A stretch of DNA of 64,000 nt from positions 33,646,501-33,710,500 of the forward strand of contig CM068592.1 of assembly GCA_035048485.1 (NCBI GenBank). Direction: 5' to 3'. Source of the DNA: Pteria penguin (taxonomy: Eukaryota > Mollusca > Bivalvia > Pterioida > Pteriidae). This document shows positions 44,369 through 55,800 of this stretch, piece after piece; positions within the stretch are counted from its first letter, which is position 1; each line of letters begins with the position of its first letter. The notes beneath the pieces were generated by a model. It was not told the DNA's origin, ran no database searches, and was given only the letters and a program-made list of their open reading frames with translations. Made by a program: the position numbers and the translations under genes.

Positions 44369-44897
44369 ACGCACGTCCAGACACCAGACGCTTATGTAGC
44401 ATAATTTGACTTTTTTCACCTGTCCGCTTTTGTACATGTATCCGTGCTCATCCAGCGGATTATCCTCGGACAACTCTCTCTACACTCCCCTCTCTGTAAC
44501 TCCTCAGGATTATTATAACAATCCTCTAATGGAAGTACCTAGTGCGAGAAAATATAAAGAGGGAAGAACGTATTACAAAGGAGTTGGTTAAGTCCCGGAA
44601 ACGTCCACAATTTTCCTGCATTATTGTGCCATAGAAATTGAGATATTTGTAATTATAGTACATATTATTCCAACATTTGATCATAGCTTGTGAAGTGGTA
44701 GAGGCAGGACTTAGATATTAACGTGTGAATTCGTTTACAAAAGAGCTTTCTATTGGTATTGATATGTACAATGGCCGTAGCTAGTATGAATTTCAGAGTG
44801 CCTTCGTGTGGGGACATCTGTGTTGTAGAAACTAATCTTGTGTATATTGTCATTGAAAAATACTGTCCTACCCACCCATCTGTATAATATAAAAGAA

Positions 44898-44944
<47 letters not shown>

Positions 44945-44945
44945 A

Positions 44946-45009
<64 letters not shown>

Positions 45010-48000
45010 GGGGGTATGTATTGCACGCTATTTCTGAACGTGTTTCTTAGAATTGCCAGTCTATACTAGTATTAGGGAATTGTGTTGTAACATCTCATTC
45101 ATTCAGCACTAACATCGTCAGATAATAATATTTATAATAATAATTAATAATATTCAATGTAGCAATTACAACTCTATACATACTGTGAACACTTTATATT
45201 GGCATTATTTTTTTTCTGCTATAGTATAGTTATCTAATATACCTTTGAGAATTGACCTTTATCATTAACAAACGCTTGATGATCGGAAATCTGGGAATGA
45301 CCAAAACGGAAACTGGCAACAGCAAATACATTAGAAATGCTAGGATTTTGTATGTTTGAATATGTTTTCCTGTTTCCAGATGATATATCTATCCCATAAT
45401 TGTAAATGGTATCTTTATTCAGAACTGTTGGTAAATATTCTGCATATGTAATGTGTTGCATATATGCCCCCAGAATCTTTCTCGCTTCTTGGAACAGTCT
45501 TTCATCGTCATTTAACCAATGAGGATTGACTTCCGCCAGGCGCCTCGCTATTCTGTTATGCTCTCTGAGGAAGGCAATGTGCAGTGCACTAAGATTAGGA
45601 ACTTCATTCATTCTTTTATCACCTGTAAAAGGGGCATAATGAAAATAAAGTTTCTTTTATCAAAGCCTCGTTTTACTTTTATAAGTTGAGCATTAAATTA
45701 ATTTCATTTATTTTCATATGTCAAGGGTAATGTGTTCATTTTACAGGTATACTGAAATTGTACGTAGTATGATTTTTGTTTTCCATATGGGTAGATTACT
45801 GACGTCAAAACTACTGTAAAGTCAAATAGCGTAATTTTTGTCCCATCATTTCTCGTTATTTTACCTCGGTTTCCATTAAACTGGTTTACGTCACAATTGT
45901 TCTGTATTACAAAGAACAATAAACTCAGCATTCACTATATATCGGTCTCTTGACCTTTAAAATGGTGCGTAAGCTATGTGAAATCCATCTTATTTCATAA
46001 CCGAGATATAAAATTTTTTTCATATATCTGTAATGAAAAATGGATTTCACATAGCTTATGCTACTAATTCCAATAAATTTATCGGAAGAAGGTCAGGAGA
46101 CCGATATATAGTGAATGCTGAGTTTATTGTTCTTTGTTTTATGACACTTCTCTTCGGAGGTCTTTTAAGATGTTCCGTATTAGATTCCTTTCCAAAAGGT
46201 AGATAACTCTATATTATGTAAAGATCCAATAGTTCTGAGGACATATGTGGCATATGACCATATCAAGGTAGATGACTTTTCATTACACAAAGACCCAATA
46301 GTTCTGTAGACAGATGTGGCATATAACCACATCAAGGTAGATAACTCTAACATACATAAAGTCCAAATAGTTTAGTAGACAGATTTGACATATGACAATT
46401 TCAGGAAAGATAATTCTATGTTATATAAAGACACGATAGTTTCTGAAGACAGTTGTGGCATATGACCATATCAAGGTAGATAAGCCTGTATTACACAATG
46501 ACCCAGTAGTTCCGAAGACAAATGTGGCATATGACCGTATCAAGGTAGATGACTCTGTATTACACAAAGACCAAATAGTCCTGAAGACAGATGTTGCATA
46601 TGACTATATCAAGGTACATAACTCAATATTACGTAAAAATCTAATAGTTCTGAAGACAGATGTTGCATATAGCCATATCAAGGTGGATAACTCTACAATA
46701 CAAAAATATCCAATTGTTCCGAAGACAGATGTGGTATATGACCATATCAAGGTAGATAACTCTATTTTACGTAAAGACCAAATAGTTCTGAAGACAGATG
46801 TGGCATATGACCATGTCAAGGTAGATAACTGTATATTACACAAAGACCCAAACGTCCTGAAGACAGATGTGACATATGACCATATCAAGATAGATAACTC
46901 TATATTACGTAAAGACCCAATAGTCCTGAAGACAGATGTGGCATATGACCATATCAAGGTAGATAACTCTATTTTACGTAAAGACCAAATAGTTCTGAAG
47001 ACAGATGTGGCATATTACCATATCAAGGTAGATAATTCTATTTTACGTAAAGACCAAATAGTTCCCGATGACATATGTGGCATATGACCATATCAAGGTA
47101 GATAACACTTTATTATACAAAGACCCAATAGTCCTGAAGACAGATGTGGCATATGACCATATCAAGGTAGATAACTCTATATTATACAAAGACCCAATAG
47201 TCCTGAAGACATATGTGGCATATGACCATATCACGGTAGATAACTCTATATTACGTAAAGACCCAATAGTTTTGAAGACAGATGTGGCATATGACTATAT
47301 CAAGTTAGATAACTCTGTATCACGTAAAGACCCAATAGTTTTGTAGACAGATGCACAATATGACCATATCCAGGAACATGTGGATTGTAAATATGCCCTT
47401 GAATTACGTCATAAACAAGCATAGAAATACATAAGCACGGAGTAATTAGCTTTCGGAGGTTGTACAAATGTCGAAGCATTAAAGAGGATACTCTCGCACA
47501 CAAACAAGGCAGGGAGTATCTTACTCATTAAATGTCTTTACAGGTAATTATCTTACCTCCTAACATGCAAAAGGTCCCCTGGTGAGGAGAATTCAGATTA
47601 CATTTATTGCCGTGCCATTTTGGGGGAAGTTTGCCAAGGCTTATCGCCAGCTGACCTACAATAAATATTGAATCTGCATACTGGACGTTTCGATGATGAC
47701 ATGCGCATTTATACTATAGGATATAAGTATATATGAACTTTGGGTTAATTTGCATTTAATGTTGTTGTGGCATACTTGATACTGTAATATTTGGAGACAA
47801 CCAATGAAAAAAATGAATTTCTAAATATTAAACTTTTAATTAAGAAAACATTTCATATCAAATAAATGAAAAGAAGGAACCGCCGACAAGTATAGGTAGC
47901 ACAGAATATATTTGATCATTTTTCTCTTGTGTTCCGTTTCTTGTTTCGTTTTTGATCATTTTTCTCTTGTGTTCCGTTTCTTGTTTCATTTTAGTGTCCT

Positions 48001-51000
48001 TGTGTAAAGTATATTGTAATGTTGAAGAAGTCGGTGCGTCGAGGAATTACTCTTAATTTTTACACCTACAGAAATCTTCAATAGAGTTAGTGTGTGGCCT
48101 GGATAAGACCTCTTGTACTTGCATCATTTCATTGTTAAATTTTAAAAAACCCCTTTGTCTTGAAAGTTTACATATTTAAAATTTCTCATCTAATGTTGAG
48201 TATGTTGACTACCATAATATCGTCTTGGTAAACGGAAAAAAGTTCAAGGTCATCATACCTTCCCTCCATTCCCTGAGGAGTTTATATTCTTCCAGGGTTG
48301 ATCCATACACATTCGATGCATCAATGAAAGATGTCACAGTATTGACTTGCTCCCGTATACCTGTCATGTATCCAGTGCACATAAAATTCAATAAATTTCA
48401 GTACTATGAAAACTTACCTATCAGCTGTATTTAAATTATTCATAATAGATCAAGAAGAAGATAGCAATTTTCAGGTAGTTTTGAATATTACTTTATAGAA
48501 CATTGCTCATGCGATTCTTATACGCAAAGCACATTTACAGCATTTATACTGATGAGTGAGTATACGCTAAACACGTGTACAGTGCAGTATGCTGAGTGAG
48601 TATACGCAAAACACGTGTACAGTGCAGTATACTGAGTGAATACTCGCAAAACAAGTGTACAGTGCAGTATACAGAGTGAGTATACGCGAAACACGTGTAC
48701 AGTGCAGTATACTGAGTGAGTATACGCGAAACACGTGTACAGTACAGTATACTGAGTGAGTATACGCGAAACACGTGTGCAGTCCAGTATACTGAGTGAG
48801 TATACGCGAAACACGTGTACAGTGCAGTATATTGAGTGAGTATACGCGAAACACGTGTACAGTACAGTATACTGAGTGAGTATACGCGAAACACGTGTGC
48901 AGTACAGTATACTGAGTGAGTATACGCGAAACACGTGTACAGTGCAGTATATTGAGTGAGTATACGCGAAACACGTGTACAGTGCAGTATACTGAGTGAG
49001 TATACGCGAAACACGTGTACAGTGCAGTGCAGTATACTGAGTGAGTAGACGCGAAACACGTGTACAGTGCAGTATACTGAGTGAGTATACGCGAAACACG
49101 TGTGCAGTGCAGTATACTGAGTGAGTATACGCGAAACACGTGTACAGTGCAGTATACTGAGTGAGTATACGCGAAACACATGTACAGTGCAGTATACTGA
49201 GTGAGTATACGCTAAACACGTGTGCAGTACAGTATACTGAGTGAGTATACGCAAAACACGTGTGCAGTACAGTATACTGAGTGAGTACACGCGAAACACG
49301 TGTGCAGTGCAGTATGCTGAGTGAGTATACGCGAAAAACGTGTACAGTGCAATATACTGAGTATAGGCGAAACACGTGTGCAGTGCAGTATATTGAGTGC
49401 GTATACGCAAAAAAAAAACGTGTACAGGGCAGTATACTGAGTGAGTATACGCGAAACACGTGTACAGTGCTGTATACTGAGTGAGTATACGCTAAACACG
49501 TGTACAGTGCACTAGGCTGAGTGAGTATACGCGAAACACGTGTGCAGTACAGTATACTGAGTGAGTACACGCGAAACACGTGTACAGTGCTGTATACTGA
49601 GTGAGTATACGCTAAACACGTGTACAGTGCAGTATACTGAGTGAGTATACGCTAAACACGTGTACAGTGCACTAGGCTGAGTGAGTATACGCTAAACACG
49701 TGTACAGTGCTGTATACTGAGTGAGTATACGCTAAACACGTGTACAGTGCTGTATACTGAGTGAGTATACGCTAAACACGTGTACAGTGCTGTATACTGA
49801 GTGAGTATACGCTAAACACGTGTACAGTGCACTAGGCTGAGTGAGTATACGCGAAACACGTGTACAGTGCTGTATACTGAGTGAGTATACGCTAAACACG
49901 TGTACAGTGCAGTATACTGAGTGAGTATACGCGAAACACGTGTACAGTGCACTAGGCTGAGTGAGTATACGCTAAACACGTGTACAGTGCAGTATACTGA
50001 GTGAGTATACGCGAAACACGTGTACAGTGCACTAGGCTGAGTGAGTATACGCGAAACACGTGTGCAGTGCACTAGGCTGAGTGAGTATACGCGAAACACG
50101 TGTACAGTGCACTAGGCTGAGTGAGTATACGCTAAACACGTGTACAGTGCACTAGGCTGAGTGAGTATACGCGAAACACGTGTACAGTGCACTAGGCTGA
50201 GTGAGTATACGCTAAACACGTGTACAGTGCACTAGGCTGAGTGAGTAGACGCGAAACACGTGTGCAGTGATTGTTGTAAGTCTTGAACCTATTATCTTGT
50301 CATAGTCCAAAATGGTAAATCATAGGGTTTTTGGAAAGAGATTTCAATGAGAGTAGTATTACCTGGTAGACACGATGCTGCAGGTGTTGATCGAACAAAC
50401 TCCATGCATGATTGATTTCGAAAATATTCATCGTTGTTTGGTATTTCAATTGGAAAACAATTAAATCTGAAGAAGAAATTTTATACTATTCTCGGCGTAA
50501 AGCAAGAAACAAACACATATTGAAAATGATGAAAACATTCTTTTTATATTTAGAAAATTGTGACATAGCAAGTAAGGTGAGATTGAAGTCATAACAAGTC
50601 TTATGATATGTGATATAAAATATTATTAAGATTACACGCACATTACTTTATATATATGAGGTTTATATAGTTGTATTTTGTGATTAATCTTTGTTGCTAC
50701 CATTGTCAATACGAAAGAGAAATCAGCAGACCAAGCTGTACGATACAGATCATCAGGGACGTGCACATAAAACATGCTAATAGTCAAATAAGTACAGAAA
50801 ACATTACAAAACTATTCGAATGTACTGCAGATAAGATACCGACTTAGGACGGTCAATTAAATTATCAAACGTCACTCATTTTTTGTGGTTAACCTGGTTA
50901 CGGGCGTGCACCTTCCCACTCACTGCAAAAAACCGCACAACAAAAGGGCACACGTGTAAATATTCATAATAATCCTCCATATAGAACAAGGATCAGCAGG

Positions 51001-52774
51001 TTTCTCAAGACGAGGGGTCTTAAAATTTTCACACGAAAAGAACGAAATGAATGGGTGAGATACTGATCCACGTATGAGAGTAAAATTATTTTTAAGGTTT
51101 AAATAATGCTTATTAACACCGTTTATACATTGGCCGTTTGTACAATCTCGATCCATTAAAAAAGAGCATAAAGTATGTTCGCAGAGATACAGTAAGATAT
51201 AACTAGAAATTTTAAATCCTTGGCATAAAATTGTAAAACAAAAATAGAGAGAAAGCTTAAAACGTACCGTATGTTATTTGGAGAACAACAGTTCCCATTG
51301 GTGATTCGGCTATCTGGAATGATAAACAAAAAAGAAAATGATTGCCATCATATCCCATGTAAGTCAACATAAAGAGTATCAAAAATATGTAAAATTATCA
51401 TTTAATGATATTTCAAAGCACATTTCCATGCCTCGGATTAAAATTTTACCTAAGGTTAAAAGATTAATAAAGTTTTCATTTTATTACAATGTATGCTTTT
51501 ATTAGACCTAAGGTTAACTCACAGACATAGACTACTTTTGAAAGGATCTATGTCTCTGGGTTAACGCGAGAATTCGATTTGGATTGATCAAAAAACCCGC
51601 AAGACTCATAGTTCAAAATTTAATGTTATACCTATAATGCACTGGTTTAATCTACAGATTACAATGTAATAGGTTGTTGCTATTTATTCTGTACACTGGT
51701 CTCATGACAGCTTACAATGTACATATATTAGACTGCTGTTATTCATACAATGTACATGCATTAGGTTGCTGTTGTTCATACAATGTAAATGTATTAGGTT
51801 GTTGTTGCTCTTACAATGTACATGTATTTGGTTGCTGTTGTTTATACAATGTACATGTATTAGGTTGCTGTTGTCTATACAATGTACATGTATTAAGTTG
51901 CTGTTGTTCATACAATGTACATTTATTAGGTTGCTGTTGCTCATACAATGTACATGTATTAGGTTGCTGTTGTTCATACAGTGTACATGTATTAGGTTGC
52001 TGTTGTTCATACAATGTACATATATTAGGTTGCTGTTGTTCATACAGTGTACATGTATTAGGTTGCTGTTGTTCATACAATGTACATGTATTAGGTTGCT
52101 GTTGTTCATACAATGTACATGTATTTGGTTGCTGTTGTTCATACAATGTACATGTATTAGGTTGCTGTTGTTCATACAATCTGCATGTATTAGGTTGCTG
52201 TTGTTCATACAATGTGCATGTATTAGGTTGCTGTTGTTCATACAATGTACATGTATTAGGTTGCTGTTGTTCTTACAATGTACATGTATTAGGTTGCTGT
52301 TGTTCATGCAGTGTACATGTATTTGGTTGGTATTATTCATACAATGTACATGTATTTGGTTGCTGTTGTTTATACAATATACATGTATTAGGTTGCTGTT
52401 GTTGTTACAATGTACATGTATTAAGTTGCTGTTGTTCATACAATGTACATGTATTAGGTTGCTGTTGTTGTTACAATGTACATGTATTTGGTTGCTGTTG
52501 TTTATACAATATACATGTATTAGGTTGCTGTTGTCTATACAATGTACATGTATTAAGTTGCTGTTGTTCATACAATGTACATGTATTAGATTGCTGTTGT
52601 TGTTACAATGTACATGTATTAGGTTGCTGTTGTTTATACAATGTGCATGTATGAGGTTGCTGTTGTCCACTGTGGTACATTGCCTGTTATTGCCATAGTC
52701 ATGTGACACTAGTTATTTTCGTATTTTACAATGCACTGGTCTTATCGTCAAGTTACAAAATGATGCTGCTATTC

Positions 52775-52848
<74 letters not shown>

Positions 52849-55800
52849 TATTAAATGTTACTTCGAAATAGTGCCATTGGATATCGAATATTCAAAGTTA
52901 AAATAAGGCTAATGGTGGTGCTGATCTCCCACTCCCAATAGGAATGTCAGCATTTCCATTTTCCATATAAATGTGTATATAACTCTTACTGCTGATTTTC
53001 GTTGCTGCTAGTAACCGTCATTATGTCTCTGAAAGTCTTTCCGGCATTTTTACTGATATCAACTTGACTTTCAGGCGCGGATCGAGAAATTTTGTTAAAA
53101 GGGGGACCACCCAATGACTTTTCGGGGAGGGTCCACCCATGTTTTGTGAGTAAAATTACTTATTTTATATCGAAATACGAAAAAGAAAATAATTCTCACC
53201 GAATGTCAGTGTGGGTTCAGACCCCTGGTCCACCCCTCTGGATCCACGCATGACTTCTGTATTACATTATAAAGTGTTACGTTCAGCTTATGTATAACTT
53301 TTACCATTGAAATGGTCATATCTAAAGTTTAAATGCTCTTTATATCTATGAGCAATGCATTTTTCTCAAGCAATTGTACAGAGTTATTACAGAACAACTG
53401 AAAGGTATGTGCAGTCATCATATAGGAGTAAAGAGGTTTTGAAATATGAAGAAATTTCGTCGACAGAAGTGATTGTAACCAGAGGGAGTCAAGAAACACA
53501 TCTGACAATTTATATTCTTTCCAATGCATATTTCTTTCTAATGTGTGTTCTTTCTAACTGATTTTTTCTCACATTCCTTTAAATGAACGTTTGAGTAGCA
53601 AATAAAAGAAGCAAATTTATACAACGAAGATGCGATAACTTGGAAACTAAGATGTTGCAAATAGAATAACATTAAGGTGGGTTAAATTTGCTGAAGATTA
53701 TTAAGTCTTTTGGATTTATTATCTAGTATTGTTATTCATGACATTTCCTTATCAGGAATGAATTCAACTAATTTTAGAAGTAAACATGTGATGGAGTGGT
53801 GATGGTCGTTACCTTTAGAAGTAAACATGTGATGGAGTGGTGATTGTCGTTACCTTTAGAAGTAAACATGTGATGGAGTGGTGATGGTCGTTACTTTTAG
53901 ATGTAAACATGTGATGGAGTGGTCATGGTCGTTACCTTTAGAAGTAAACATGTGATGGAGTGGTGATGGTCGTTACTTTTAGATGTAAACATGTGATGGA
54001 GTGGTGATTGTCGTTACCTTTAGATGTAAACATGTGATGGAGTGGTGATGGTCGTTACCTTTAGAAGTAAACATGTGATGGAGTGCTGATGGTCGTTACC
54101 TTTAGATGTAAACATGTGATGGAGTGGTGATTGTCGTTACATTTAGATGTAAACATGTGATGGAGTGGTGATGGTCGTTACCTTTAGAAGTAAACATGTG
54201 ATGGAGTGGTGATTGTCGTTACCTTTAGATGTAAACATGTGATGGATGGTCGTTACCTTTAGATGTAAACATGTGATGGAGTGGTGATTGTCGTTACCTT
54301 TAGATGTAAACATGTGATGGAGTGGTGATGGTCGTTACCTTTAGATGTAAACATGTGATGGAGTGGTGATTGTCGTTACCTTTAGATGTAAACATGTGAT
54401 GGAGTGGTGATTGTCGTTACCTTTAGATGTAAACATGTGATGGAGTGGTGATTGTCGTTACCTTTAGATGTAAACATGTGATGGAGTGGTGATTGTCGTT
54501 ACCTTTAGATGTAAACATGTGATGGAGTGGTGATTGTCGTTACCTTTAGATGTAAACATGTGTTGGAGTGGTGATTGTCGTTACCTTTAGAAGTAAATAT
54601 GTGATGGAGTGGTGATTGTCGTTACCTTTAGAAGTAAACATGTGATGGAGTGGTGATTGTCGTTACCTTTAGAAGTAAACATGTGATGGAGTGGTGATTG
54701 TCGTTACCTTTAGATGTAAACATGTGATGGAGTGGTGATTGTCGTTACCTTTAGATGTAAACATGTGATGGAGTGGTGATTGTCGTTACCTTTAGAAGTA
54801 AACATGTGATGGAGTGGTGATTGTCGTTACCTTTAGATGTAAACATGTGATGGAGTGGTGATTGTCGTTACCTTTAGATGTAAACATGTGATGGAGTGGT
54901 GATGGTCGTTACCTTTAGATGTAAACATGTGATGGAGTGGTGATTGTCGTTACATTTAGATGTAAACATGTGAAGGAGTGGTGATGGTCGTTACCTTTAG
55001 ATGTAAATATGTGTTGGAGTGGTGATTGTCGTTACATTTAGATGTAAACATGTGATGGAGTGGTGATGGTCGTTACCTTTAGAAGTAAACATGTGATGGA
55101 GTGGTGATTGTCGTTACCTTTAGATGTAAACATGTGATGGAGTGGTGATTGTCGTTACCTTTAGATGTAAACATGTGATGGAGTGGTGATTGTCGTTACC
55201 TTTAGATGTAAACATGTGATGGAGTAGTGATTGTCGTTACCTTTAGATGTAAACATGTGATGGAGTGGTGATTGTCGTTACCTTTAGATGTAAACATGTG
55301 ATGGAGTGGTGATGGTCGTTACCTTTAGATGTAAACATGTGATGGAGTAGTGATTGTCGTTACCTTTAGAAGTAAACATGTGATGGAGTGGTAATGGTCG
55401 TTACCTTTAGAAGTAAACATGTGTTGGAGTGGTGATTGTCGTTACCTTTAGAAGTAAATATGTGATGGAGTGGTGATTGTCGTTACCTTTAGAAGTAAAC
55501 ATGTGATGGAGTGGTGATTGTTTTTACCTTTAGATGTAAACATGTGATGGAGTGGTGATGGTCGTTACCTTTAGATGTAAGCATGTGATGGAGTGGTGAT
55601 TGTTTTTACCTTTAGATGTAAACATGTGATGGAGTGGTGATTGTCGTTACATTTAGATGTAAACATGTGAAGGAGTGGTGATGGTCGTTACCTTTAGATG
55701 TAAATATGTGTTGGAGTGGTGATTGTCGTTACCTTTAGATGTAAACATGTGATGGAGTGGTGATGGTCGTTACCTTTAGATGTAAACATGTGATGGAGTG

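Noticed and set aside
44219..44473. 84-codon minus-strand ORF containing poly-Asn
   Set aside because: Wrong frame relative to the real exon 44420-44538; the poly-Asn is the (ATT)n microsatellite.
46455..47087. 210-codon repeat protein
   Set aside because: 69-bp minisatellite inside a peroxidase intron; antisense to the gene and with the other strand also open.
48518..49579. Three long overlapping minus-strand frames (up to 353 codons)
   Set aside because: All three frames encode permutations of the same 40-bp unit. A real gene would favour one frame.
51674..52709. Frames of 326, 310 and 335 codons on both strands
   Set aside because: Product of the 33-bp period; the cysteine-rich or Asn-rich peptides are just the unit translated.
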